From assembly GCA_015039365.1 (NCBI GenBank), contig WION01000008.1:885325-949324 (forward strand): a stretch of 64,000 nt of DNA, given 5' to 3'. The notes beneath the pieces are model-generated. The model had not been told where the DNA came from. It ran no database searches and saw only the letters and a list, made by a program, of their open reading frames with translations. Below, one piece after another: positions 1 to 10,519 of this stretch. Source of the stretch: Amanita rubescens. Lineage: Eukaryota > Basidiomycota > Agaricomycetes > Agaricales > Amanitaceae. Within the stretch, counting starts at the first letter, position 1, and each line of letters starts with the position of its first letter. The translations under genes and the position numbers were made by a program.

Positions 1-667
1 GAAATTGTTTTGCATGTGTTATGTCTGGAGCGCGTTAGCTAGGTCGATGAAAACATGCAAAGGGCGCAACTGAGGGACTGCTGCTCGATCTCAGAGGTTC
101 TTTTTCCGCAAAAACATCTATGCTCTTGGTCGCAGCGGATCTTCGAGCACCGCAGTCATCATCTGGTTCAGTGTCCCCGATTGAGTCTATCCCGAGAAAG
201 AAAGAGAGGAAATTGCGGAACTGCTTCCCGCCTATCCCAATCCCCGAGAACGGCTTTTTAGAACATCGCCAGAGTGTGGAACAAGAATATGAAGAGATGA
301 CATTAGATGAGATCATGAATGGAAGGTGTAGTCAACACGTTGCTGCGCAGGACGTTGATCAACAATATGGATTTCAGGGAGATGATTTCCCTGGCTTAAT
401 TGGTCTTGTGCATGCTTATATAGATACGCTGGACGTGGGCATTGAAGAAATGGCCAAAATCAAGCAATACCTTGATGTCATCCGCTTAAGATCCAAAGGT
501 GACAAACATCGTCAGTATGTTCTGATTTGGCATTGAATCCGATTACAGGCGAGCTTCAAACTCCTGCTACGTGGATACGGGACTTTGTGAGGTCCCATCC
601 ATCTTATAAGTTCGACTCTGTCGTCAGCCAGGAGATCAACTATGATTTGTTGAAAGCAGTAGGATGA
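1..667 (+). CDS. GSH1: Glutamate-cysteine ligase catalytic subunit, 3' end (partial, frame breaks)
   Basis: This is the C-terminal part of gamma-glutamylcysteine synthetase, which makes the glutathione precursor gamma-Glu-Cys in the cytosol. The start lies outside the window. Family landmarks in order are [12 protein letters not shown] (from about 43), [12 protein letters not shown] (95), [11 protein letters not shown] (293), [14 protein letters not shown] (379) and, after a 50-nt intron at 499-548, [13 protein letters not shown] to [12 protein letters not shown] with a TGA stop at 665-667. The first landmark is in a different frame from the second, and the second from the third; no GT-AG intron fits either gap, so two single-base indels are suspected near 79 and in 130-200. 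A 52-nt stretch from 328 to 379 has good splice sites (GTGTAG to TTTCAG) but removing it would shift frame, so retention cannot be excluded. The family call is firm; whether the copy is functional is not. Confidence 0.85.
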
Positions 668-1010
668 GATGTACGTTTACTTTTATGATGGAAACAACGC
701 TGACTTGGTGATAGTGAGCATGGCACTCGTCGAGAACCAAGTCTCTTACCGTGCGACTATACGGGCAGTGCGCATGACAAAGGGTCCATTGGACTGTAAG
801 ATATTACTATTTCATCTGTTTCAGAGCTGGTTATTCGTACGATTGCATACACACCGAGTTTACCTACATACGATGTACCATAGAATACCAGACCAAAATG
901 TAGTAAATACATGTAGTAAACCAAATTACTTCCCGCCCAATCGTTCCGGGGAACGCCGAGGTCGTAAATCCGTAAACACACGGTACTGCCACTGGACACC
1001 AACACATAAA
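668..1010. other. Intergenic region, GSH1 to ATP16
   Basis: This stretch holds the 3' flank of GSH1 and the presumed promoter of ATP16. Open frames here run through ATP16 exon 1 or are short, and none resembles a known protein. No clear TATA box or repeat was seen. Confidence 0.5.
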
Positions 1011-1670
1011 ATGTCATCGTTACGACTACTCGTTTCTGCGTCTCGCCGGGCTTCGACTACGCTCGCAGTAGCAAGGCGCGCCTATGCGACAGAAGTAAGC
1101 GACAAACTGAAACTGTCGTTGGTACTTCCATCATGAGGTACGTTGATCGTTTTTCTTGACGTGATTGGCAATGTGAACTGTGTGCGCTAGCCTTTATACA
1201 CATCTGCGGACGTTACACAAGTGAACATCCCTGCAGAGACCGGAGACATGGGCATTCTGGCTAACCATGTCCCATCCATCGAAGCCATTCGACCTGGTCT
1301 CGTAGAAGTTATAGAGTCAAACGGTACCGCGAAAAAGTTCTTTGGTATGCGCTTAACGACTTCTTCGAGGAGAGGGACTAACATAAGTTCTAAGCCTCGG
1401 GTGGTTTCGCGACTGTTCATCCAAACAACAAACTGACGATCAATGTTGTGGAAGCTGCGCCGCTGGAGCATTTCTCGGGAGAGGTACGCGTCCAGTTTCA
1501 TCATTGCTATGAGACTGTTGCTCACTTTTGCATTGTAACAACAGGCTGTCCGTGCCAACCTCCAGGAGGCTCTGCGGGTCGCGAATGGCAATGGCACAGA
1601 GGCGGAGAAAACAGAGGCTCGCATCGAGGCTGATGTTTACGAAGCTCTACAGGCTGCACTCTCGAAATAG
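1011..1670 (+). CDS. ATP16: Mitochondrial ATP synthase subunit delta (F1 central stalk)
   Basis: Subunit delta of the mitochondrial F1Fo ATP synthase, part of the rotating central stalk that couples proton flow to ATP synthesis. The start gives a basic, Ser/Arg/Ala-rich presequence ending near ARRAYATE, as expected for matrix import. The body carries VNIPAETGDMGILANHVPSI, KKFFASGGFATVHPNNKL and LEHFSGE, the family hallmarks, and ends in an alpha-helical tail with a TAG stop at 1668-1670. Introns are 1138-1190, 1345-1394 and 1484-1544. Using the donor at 1138 leaves one extra base in exon 1, just before a conserved LPHE. Using an upstream donor at 1122 restores the frame (159 residues) but drops VLPHE. 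The gene is convergent with the replication factor gene downstream. Confidence 0.93.
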
Positions 1671-1865
1671 ATACCAGAGCTTTAGACATTTATACGGATC
1701 ACATTAATGGCATTGAAATTCCAGAACTTTTGTCTGTACAGGATGAATCGAGCCTTGAAATCTACTTCCGCTTCCTGCCAAGAGAACTGGGGAAGTGCGT
1801 GGACCATGTATTAAAGCATATATCACAACATATCACAATGTCCCATAGGTAAGGAGGTAAAAGTG

Positions 1866-2366
1866 TTACGGTACCCAAAATTTGTTGATGAATCGAGGAT
1901 CATGTGTTAAGCGTATAGCACCATCCACAATCGACATATCTACCATGGTGTTACATGACATGAGCCTTTTTCGTATTCCTCACAACTTGCAAATGAACAT
2001 ACCAATCTCCTGGCCGAGGTTAATGCAAGTTCTAAGCTTTAGTGTTGTCGGATCCAGAACGTTGCCGATAAGTTCAACGTAAGGTCCGGCGTCACCTATG
2101 TGCTGATCCTGCAAACAAATTTAGAGTGAAATTGAGGTTGGTCCAACATTACAAACCCTCGTCATCTGTACACGCAACTCTCCTCCATCGCTAGTTTGCA
2201 CAACAGCTGTGTCGCCCTGGACCTGCCACAACTCATCAACAAACAGAGAAAGCTGAAAGGGTCATTGACGAACAGAAATTCGTTTACAAGTCAATCTGAC
2301 AGTTTTGCCAACAAATTGAGGAAACAAAGCGGCATTGACACGCGGAGATGCGTAATCGAGAGACAT
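1866..2366 (-). CDS. RFA3: Replication factor A subunit 3 (RPA14)
   Basis: Small subunit of the RPA single-stranded DNA-binding complex used in nuclear DNA replication, repair and recombination. Four exons (2366-2274, 2222-2157, 2108-2003, 1939-1866) join cleanly into 112 residues with three introns of 51, 48 and 63 nt. The first intron uses a GTTCGT donor. The product shows the family features: an N-terminal PRVNAALFPQFVGKTVRL, an OB-fold core with TAVVQTSDGGELRVQ, then YVELIGNVLDPTTLKL, and a C-terminal helix ending in THDPRFINKFW. The length matches fungal Rpa3 proteins. The start codon lies only about 68 bp from the most likely start of the divergent oxygenase gene, so the two may share a promoter. 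No frame problem is seen, in contrast to the neighbours on either side. Confidence 0.93.
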
Positions 2367-2433
2367 GGCTCGCGCTCGTCAAGTTGGCCTTCGCGATCTG
2401 GGTGATCACGTGAGACCTAGCAGACGTTTAACA
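2367..2433. promoter_or_regulatory. Probable shared promoter of RFA3 and the oxygenase gene
   Basis: A short gap separates two divergent start codons (2366 minus, 2434 plus). It contains a GATCACGTGA palindromic E-box-like core (CACGTG) near 2404-2413. The role is inferred from position only, and the plus-strand start is uncertain. Confidence 0.35.
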
Positions 2434-5400
2434 ATGCCGGGCCGAATCCCGGCCATCCTTCAGAGCGTGTTGCCGGCGTCCCCACAGGTGTCAAGTGTCG
2501 CAACTTGGACACCTGATTGCTTCCGTGGATGTCGGCGAAATGCTAGACGCGTTCGATCCAGGTTTTCTCGAGAAAGAACCGCTACACGGCTACTTTGGCG
2601 CCTTGGACCACGACACAAGCCATAGGTCGTCCAAGGATGATAAATTCAAGCTCATTATTTTACAGTTAAAGGAAAACGCTTGGGTATGATAAAGACTTCT
2701 CCAATAATATGGCGCGTCGTTGAGATGGTTACAGGAAAAACGGGTACAGCGCTGGCTAGATCTGGCGTTTCCGCCACCTCTAAAGGAGAAAAACAAGAAA
2801 TCCGTGGAAATAGTGGTCGATGATCACACATGGCTCGTGTTTGTCAAATTTCAATGGGCGTTGAGGCAGAGCAATCGGCAAGCTGCCAAATTCCTATCTG
2901 AAGCTCGCCGTAATAGAAGTTATATTCCTCCCGCCGTGCTCGCTCGCGGATCCCTGCCACCTGCGCCGGCAATATATAAGCGTAAACGTCACCCAGGCTC
3001 TCGCAGAGATGTGGTGTCTAAGGCGGTTCGCCGCCCCCGGAAGCGTACTTGCCCTAGGAAAAATAAAACGAGGGCGAAAGCCAATACCAAGGAGTTGTCA
3101 ATGCCTCTCAATCCTATGATCGTTGATCACCCGAATTTTTCCGGGGAATGTTCTCCAGGGATCATTTCCACTGATGACTGTCGAATGGAAGAGTCTGGCG
3201 AAGCATATGTTCAGACCGAAACCTCTCTGAAAGAACAAAGTGTAGATCCAATGTTTATCAACTCTCCCTCGTGTCCCTCAAACTTCGAACAGTGGAGTGC
3301 TTTTACCGATGGAATAGAACCTCCCCCTCAGCTTGGAGAGACTGTGTTTAATCATCGGAGCAAGCCGATGAATAGACAAGATATGATGCCTGTGAATATT
3401 CCCATCAGCGTGAGTAACACAGGTTCACCCGTCGATTCCTTCACCTGCCGTGCGGTATCAAATACGACTGTTCCGGTATTTCACACTATTTCGGATGGAA
3501 AACCAGTCAGCAACATTGGAGTGGATACATTTGCGGCAGCCAGTTTAGATTCTTCCATGATCGAAAATGAAAGTGAACATAATCTGGGTTCCCCAGTACC
3601 ACCGAATATCTCTCTAGCATGTTTGGAGCAATCTTTCCCGATGGTTAACCACATCGAGCAATGTCCTTCTGCATTGAAGATGGAAGGACGGGGAGTCGTT
3701 TGGTTGGCTATATGATGACCTTTCCAATGGTCCGATGGTTTTGTATCATGGTGAAGAGACGGAAATTCATTTTCCCGCTCGTTATGGCGAATCCCAACGG
3801 TTCACAGTAATCGATGTACTAAAAGAACCGCTGCGCTGCTACCCACCAATGTGGGCACAGGTGGGTCCTATGCTTCTGCAGGAACCAAGTTTGACGCCAC
3901 CCATAGTCTCGCCAGGAAATTTGCGAGTCTTTTGGTTGGTTTAGAAGTTATCAAGGCGGCGTATACTATACACGCGAAATCGTGAAAGGCTACCTATTAG
4001 GTGGCTTCTCTGCGAGGTAGTACGGAGTCTTTTTCAGATACAACAACTGACAGCGAACTAGCCGAGACCGGTTCGAACATGATGGGAGACTGATTATCTC
4101 CCATGGGTAAGTGTATGCGTTGCACTGGACCTCGATTCTTAAGTAAATTTCCTTAGTGGCGGGAAGGCCGCATCCGTGCATTATCAGAAAGGACAATCCT
4201 TTCGGACTACTGACGGTGACCAGTTGGCTCAAGATAAGTCTGTTCGCGCATTATTGCGAACATTTAAGGAGTGTCGCCCCATCGTTCTCGTCATTGACGA
4301 TAGATACGCCTCCTTTCCCTTTGACTTATCCGCAAAGGGAGTGTCTTATGCTGTATTGGGATTTTACACTATTGCGCATGCGTGGGGTATGCACATGATG
4401 CCTCGTGCTATAACTTGTTACTTATTAACTTGCGCATGCATAAAGCTGAGTATCAGCCAGCACAAAATGAGCAAGGGTGCGTCGTCAGATATAAGTTTGC
4501 CTTTCGATGGTGCGAAGGCCAGGTATTTGTGAACGAGTTAAACTTGCCGCTCTACTGACTGGGTTCTCAGGGAGAGCCATGGTGGTCTCAAGAAGACAAC
4601 AGGGCTCCTATGGGTGAGTGAACACATTATTCCCTTTTGTTTTATCAATCAACCATGCGGTAAGCTACGTCGCCAAAGCTAGTGACTCCGTCAAGACGAT
4701 TGCCAGGTAGCCCTGTTCTGCACGAGACTGGCCCATCTAACGCTGAGTGACAGTTAAATTGACAGAACAAGCGCTCACTCGCATAAAGTAAGTTTGAGTG
4801 AATGAGCTAGAACGTCTGTTGTGACGTAAGGTAGACTTCCTTTAGTCCCTTCACATGTTTATCTGCACTGCCCTGGCTTGTGGCGAGAAGTCACCAAAGG
4901 TGTATGTCCAAGGTTGGGCCTGTCTCATTCCCAAATGCCCGAACTTCTGGACTACAGAGAACCACCAGAAGATTGCCTGACCGTTTAGACTATGATCCGA
5001 AGTTCTTGGAGCTGACAAACCCTTTTGTGCTTAATGAGGCACTTGTAAAGAGTCTAAATCTGTCTATGCCTATATCGGCTCCCAATAAGGTCATCACATC
5101 TTATGCTTCAACTAAAGGATGGCATTGCAACCAATGTGGACGATTATCGTGCAGGTATGCATTATGATAATGTAAGTCCCTATTATGTGGTTATGGTGAT
5201 CATCTCCACTAGGGATAAATGGGAGAAGTATGAATGTCCCAATTGTCGTGTGAGTCTAAGCGTCTACTTGATCAGGCTACTGCAGTGTGAACCCCGCTCA
5301 ACTCTGCACCAGTACAGCGTCAGCGTTTCAAGGAACATTCGGTCATCAGCTGCACTCCGAAGACTCCACGTTCCGGTTCCATTCCAAGATCCACTACTAT

Positions 5401-6626
5401 TCAAAAACTTCTGGCGTCACATTTGTTGGTATAAGCCACTTCCTATGATGGAGGTAGCCGCGCGGATTCATCATGTCGAACCTTCGCATTGCCATATCAA
5501 CGGTAAGTTAGACTTCATGTATTCTATTCCACTACACGGGCATCACATACCTTGTAGAGGTTTCATACACCATATTAAGGCCGTTTCATCACACTCGCAA
5601 TCGGACGCAGATGAAATCTTCGGGGAGTATCAGGATCAAGCGCTGGCTGGGGTACTACCCTTTCGACGGTGGCCACTCAGATCTGTAAATCTCTCCCGAT
5701 TTGATTATTGCTTCTTTTTTTCACTAACAAATCGAGCATGCAGCACAAATGTGGGTATAGATCTCGATCTATTTTTGTTTCCGGTAATACCCCATACCAT
5801 TTCCCCGCCAGGTCGAGGCTCTTTGTTGACCAATTACTTTTCCCAAAACAGTACGTTCAATACCATGTCTATTCACCGAGTGTTCTAAGCTGTCTTGTGA
5901 ATACTAGCTGGTGTCCCTTACCAGGTATGAATCTGCTCCGATGAATTTTAACTCAAGATCTTCATTTGTTCCAGTATGTCGGGGGTACAGCTAATACCCT
6001 TGCGTGGGACAAGGCTCCTGGCGCTGTCATTAACGCCAGGAGAATGATTGAATGCAGAGTCTCGATGGCTCTGAAGCGACCCGTACAGTTTAACGAAGTG
6101 TTGAGGTATGTATCAAAACGAGAACGTATCTGCTCTTGTTCATTCACGATTTTGTTTGAAAGCGCGGCCTATATGGAACGCCAAAGAATGGCGGTAAGTT
6201 CTTATGAATCCTCTAACTTAAATACTCAGACCTTGCAGTTCCACAGCGATAGTGAACCGGGACTGGGCCCGTTAGTCGCGGGATTGTCACTTGGTTCACC
6301 TGCTTTGATGCACTTCCGCCTTTTGGCCAAACATGAACCCGCTGGAGAACAGCGTCAGATCGCGATGACGTTTGTTCTGCGCCATGTAAGTGTAGCTGGT
6401 ACCCAAATGACTTACCCATCAATTGCTCTGCCCAGGGTGACATTTTAGTCATGGACGGCGCCCAAGTCCAAGAATATTACGAGTATGTATACAATAATCT
6501 CTGCATTTGCAACAGCTGCCAACGCGTGTCAGGCATACCGTAATACCGAGCAACTTTCGCATAGCAGCGACTGCTCGATTCATAAGCAATGACCACCCTG
6601 ATGCTGAAGGCTTCCATATCCTCTAG
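2434..6626 (+). CDS. AlkB-like 2OG-Fe(II) oxygenase with zinc-binding modules
   Basis: A large many-exon gene of an agaricomycete family with a C-terminal AlkB-type dioxygenase fold. Landmarks in order are: SVDVGEMLDAFDPGFLEKEP near 2520; a basic Lys/Arg stretch near 2990-3090 that could bind nucleic acid or direct nuclear import; SRQEICESFGWFRSYQGGVY (3907); DKSVRALLRTF and SYAVLGFYTIAHAW (4220-4380); Cys pairs around VQGWACLIPKCPNFW (4900); WHCNQCGRLSCR plus WEKYECPNC (5125-5250), together resembling a zinc ribbon; LLTNYFSQN; and FHSDSEPGLGPLVAGLSLG (6240). The iron site is His/Asp in FHSD and His in YYEHTV, with a terminal RIAATAR resembling the AlkB RxNxTxR motif. TAG stop at 6624-6626. 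Two spots (about 4968 and 5445) need a one-base correction. The start and the N-terminal frame are uncertain. The substrate is unknown; DNA, RNA or protein demethylation is inferred from the fold. Confidence 0.75.
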
Positions 6627-6696
6627 ATGATATAGCTATATTATTTAATTATACCAGTTACCAGTCAGTATTTAATATCATGATCTAATGCCTTTT

Positions 6697-9600
6697 CTAT
6701 TTTCCATGGAAAGTCAGATGCCCTTGCCTTGTTAGAGTCGGGTACTCTTCTAAATGGGGCTGGTAGAACCGGGTGTCCGCTTGCCCCACGCGGAGCCTTT
6801 GTTTGTCATGAAATGCGAGTAATTGCTGTATCTGGCTTTCAATAACCTGCTTTTCTTGATGCAGCCGTCCAATTTCGGCCGACACTTTCAGGGCCTCGGC
6901 TGCTAGACTTTGTTTAAAGTTTTCAACATGCACTAGAGCGTAGTTGAGAACACCTCTATTCTAAAAGCAAGTATAAAACCTACTTTGGACATTAATAGAC
7001 GTTGCCTCTTTCATTGCTTCTACAAACCGGATACGCTCTCCTTTGATCTCACTAGAGAGCTCTAATCGAAACGGTGAGAAACAGGCGAAATGAACATGAG
7101 ATCCATGAACCTTTTTTCATAACACGGAATAAATGGACTTGATCTTGCCTATGGCGTTCGACAACTTGTGCTAAGCTACTGAGCTCTGGAGAGCGCCAGG
7201 TTAACGAAGACATCGACGATGATAGAACTACGTACCCGATATATTTAAATTTTTCACCGCTGCAAGCAATGCGTTTATCGAATTTTGTAGCTCGGCAGAA
7301 TTTTGCTGTCGCATCTGCGCATCTGAAACGAGCGCACGTAGGTCCTGCAAGAGACTTGTATGCCCTGCAATATCCGTACTGTTGCCACCTTGGTTAAGTA
7401 CTTTACACAGCTGTTCCACGTTGGCAGCTACACTTTCTATCTGTGAGGTGCCATGATTGACAAAGGCCTCGAGCCACTGCGGCATATATATCATAAGTGG
7501 GCGTGTCATTAGACCCTGGTGGAACTTTACTCACGCCATTCAGTTCAGTCAGGTACCGCACGCTGTCGGCCTGCTGTTGAGTATGCAAATCACGTTGCCG
7601 GTTGTTGTCATCCAGCAAGGAGAGCACATTGGAAAGCTGATTCCAACTTGTCAGTTAGGCATCTTCAAGTTGTAGCACAAGAATACCTGGTCCTTGATAT
7701 CCTTGCCTGCGACGTCGCCTAATCTATTGCCACCTGCCTTTCCCGCTGGCGCGGCCGCTTTGCGCTGCAGCGCAATGACTGCATCCAATTTCGACAACAC
7801 TGTCGACAAATCAATGACGGGCGCCGATGGCCGTTCCTTATTCAGTTCCGCCAGCGGTGGTCGTTCATTCTTGGCTTTCTCGTTGAGCCGTTCTTGCGTG
7901 TCCTGTATTTGGGCCAACCTCGCTAAAACAGCCGGAAAATTGGATTTAAGTTGAGAACGAACTCCATCCACAAGCCGCAGCGTCTCTGCCGCGCTTTTAT
8001 CACGCGCGGACCCGATACTGGCCTGCTGCTGGCAGCTACTTGCTACAGCCGTCAACTTGTCATCAATAGTGCTCAATATGTCCACATTGGTTTCAAGTTT
8101 TCGGTCAACTTTCGTCGCCAGTTGATGAACGTGTGTGTTATTTACGTCCGAATTGCCAATCATACATGATAGTTCTTTCGGGAGTCGCTGAATCTCGTCT
8201 TGAAGACCTGCGAGCCGGTCTTCAAGATGCGTAACTTGTTCTCGATGTTCCCGAGCATTGTTCTCAAAGAACCCAAGTAACGACGCAAAATTTGATGTAG
8301 TGTTATGACCTGCCTCGCGTGACGGACTCGGACGAGTATGTTCCTGAGATGCTAGAAAGTTCCCCAAAGGGCTGTTTGTATGCGCCTCTTCGAGACATAC
8401 TCTCGTTGGTGTAGGACTGACGATTTCGAGTTGATCGAAATCACCTGTCTTGTCCTTTTGTTCGACACCTTTAGCGCAAGGATGAACGCTCTGACCTCCG
8501 GTATCCAAATGACGAGAACTACCTCTGCCTGATGCCGTTCTGCTGGAAGCCGACGATGCAGAGCAGCTCCTTTGAACGTCCATACCCTTAATTTCCGCGA
8601 GTCGCTGTTTAACGACCAACTTTTGGTGCAAGTTCATTATGGACGGACTGTGACATCTCGATGTCGACGTGGAACTAGACACCGAGAGTCTCGAAATGGG
8701 TCTTGTGGGTGGGTATATGCTAGGTGTCGCGGGAGAATGAGGGCGACAAATTTCTGTTGTACTTCCGTCAGGTTTGGCAACGCTCGGCAACACAGGTAAT
8801 GGTCTCCGAGTTTCCAGAGCCACCGACTCTTCGCCTTGGTCTCTGGACGACCGTGGTTCCTGAGATGGGAGCACAACGTCCCTATTCAAGCCATTAGTTC
8901 GACATTAACTTGCCATGTTAAAAAACAAACCATATCGCACTAACCCACCGCGCTCTCTCCCTCACCGTCCTTGCAGCGAACTTTTCCCGTTCCTTTCCCT
9001 CAAACAAAATTTCGAAAACTTTATAGTCCTCGATCCTAACCTCGTCTTTGCATCCAGCCAAGGGGATAGTTAAATCCCGCTCCTCGAGCTGGCTGGCAAC
9101 AAGCGACCGGACATCCGTACACCGCGCGAGGCTGATGATGTGGGTTGAAACTCGTTCCTCCTGGGAGGATAGGTCAGACCATGAGATACGGATAGACTGG
9201 ACGTCCTCCTCAAGTGTGGCAGTACAAGGAAGCCATGTAGGACCTTGGGAAGAACGGAGATTATCTGGACATTGGGACAAGTAAAGCAGCACACCGCATA
9301 TTTGTCTCTTCTTGGGTTGGGAGCCGCAAGGAGAGCCGTCAGCCAACGAAATGGGCGGCACAGGTGCATCGAACAAGGCGATGCCACGAGGTCGATTGGT
9401 GACTTCATAATCGCCGTGATGGGGAGTGCCAACCTGGATATACAGACCTGCTGATGAATTGGAAGATGGAACATTAGGCAACGCCTTTTCACCGGAACCG
9501 CATACAATCCTCGTTTCAATCGCATTTCTCTCAAATTCAAGCCCCGGCCCGAGTTCGCATTTGGCAAGCATGGGCCTGGAATCGCGCTCAAGTCCAGGGC

Positions 9601-9975
9601 CAGGACCATTTTCCGCAGAGCTTTTCTTTTCGGTTAACGCGTTCCGTTTAAACACAGACAACAAGCTGATGATGGACTGCCGGATGGGAGACTTTTCTTT
9701 GTCTCTGTCTTTATCTTTTCCGTTCTGACCTGGAGACGAAGGCGAGCCCAATGACGCTCGCGTAAGCCCCGCCATGTGGTTCCTAACTGGTGGAGTCTCC
9801 CATGGACGTGTAAAATCAGTTGACATGGACTCGAATCGGTTTATGAGCAATTTCGTCGAGCGGTGATGCTGTAGGGCCATCTGCTGTGGATCAATATTTT
9901 AGCACATCATGAATTATGCAACTTACGGTCTAAGGCGCGTGAACTGGCCGTCAATGGGATCTAGATGAATGATAC
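6697..9975 (-). CDS. PH-like domain and coiled-coil protein (5' end uncertain)
   Basis: Reading down the minus strand, the first clear exon begins at 9975 with IIHLDPIDGQFTRL and is spliced to the exon starting at 9880. That exon has a disordered, Lys/Asp-rich stretch and then a region resembling a PH domain (ICGVLLYLSQCPDN near 9300 to ARWVSAIW near 8930). The long next exon (about 8889-7660) is Ser-rich and then becomes helical with heptad-like spacing (EDRLAGLQDEIQRLPKEL). Further exons are coiled coil, ending at the TAG at 6697-6699. Introns near 7670-7630 (50 nt) and 7550-7500 keep the frame. The product is roughly 900 residues and resembles unnamed fungal PH-domain proteins, so phosphoinositide or membrane association is inferred. 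It is convergent with the oxygenase gene, 70 bp apart at the stops. The true start may lie in the exons described for 10077-10494. Confidence 0.6.
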
Positions 9976-10076
9976 CTGCGCAAAAAATGAAATCGGCGCC
10001 ATATGATCGGTGGCTAACATTGTCAGCCACAGCGTCCAAATTTACACCCAAGGAAAGACTGTGTCAAACAAACTTC

Positions 10077-10494
10077 TCAACTTTCAACGGTGACGTCACG
10101 ATGCAGGGCAGACCTAGTCAAGTCATTTAGAGTAGAAGTGCCTGTCATTGACAATGATGAGAGTGATGAGATATGCAACGTGCAAGTGCGTATAATATAG
10201 TGTACAAGAATCACAGAAGGCAGAACAGCAAGATACCCCGTCAACAAGTCGGCTATAAACCGCATAGGGTAGTTGAGCGGAGGGATAAAAAAAGACAAAT
10301 AATAGATCCAATTACAACCTCGGGAGTGAGTGATACATACGAGACTCCGTCAGGCTCCAAGTACCATACACGATTATCGCTGCGCAAAACGAGAAGATGA
10401 AAAAAGCGAGAAAGATGGGATTGAAGCGAAAGGATCGAACCGCAGAGCTCGCCTCCAATCTACTATCGGCATCCCTCGCATGTCTATGTTCCAT
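10077..10494 (-). CDS. Short ORF with one membrane span; possible 5' exons of the PH gene
   Basis: An ATG at 10494 opens a frame with charged residues and then a hydrophobic run (NPIFLAFFIFSFCAAIIVYG) ending at a good GTATGT donor at 10340. A matching acceptor at 10142 joins in phase to a frame reading TSTLNDLTRSALH and stopping at 10077. From this second exon, donors at 10099 (GTGACG) or 10079 (GTTGAG) are both in phase with the exon at 9975 of the PH-domain gene, so this could be its true N terminus. That would make the PH protein a membrane-anchored protein. Against this, the ATG is only 26 bp past the stop of the upstream same-strand Hsp20 gene, leaving little room for a promoter. No homologue is recognised. 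Confidence 0.35.
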
Positions 10495-10519
10495 AGTAAT
10501 AACATGTCATGGCGTACTT

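Noticed and set aside
1187..1624. 145-codon minus-strand frame across ATP16
   Set aside because: It is the antisense of ATP16 exons and introns and has no independent homology.
3855..4065. Apparent frame breaks in the middle of the oxygenase gene
   Set aside because: Introns at about 3861-3906 (46 nt) and 4014-4060 (45 nt) restore WAQSRQEICESFG and GGFSASRDRFEHDGR, so these are normal splicing.
10090..10099. Perfect CRE-like palindrome GTGACGTCAC
   Set aside because: It overlaps a probable exon-intron boundary, and similar GACGTC words occur elsewhere by chance, so a regulatory role is unsupported.
10430..10446. tRNA B-box-like GGTTCGATCC on the minus strand
   Set aside because: The surrounding bases do not pair as a T-stem, no A-box or acceptor stem is present, and it lies in a coding-like exon.
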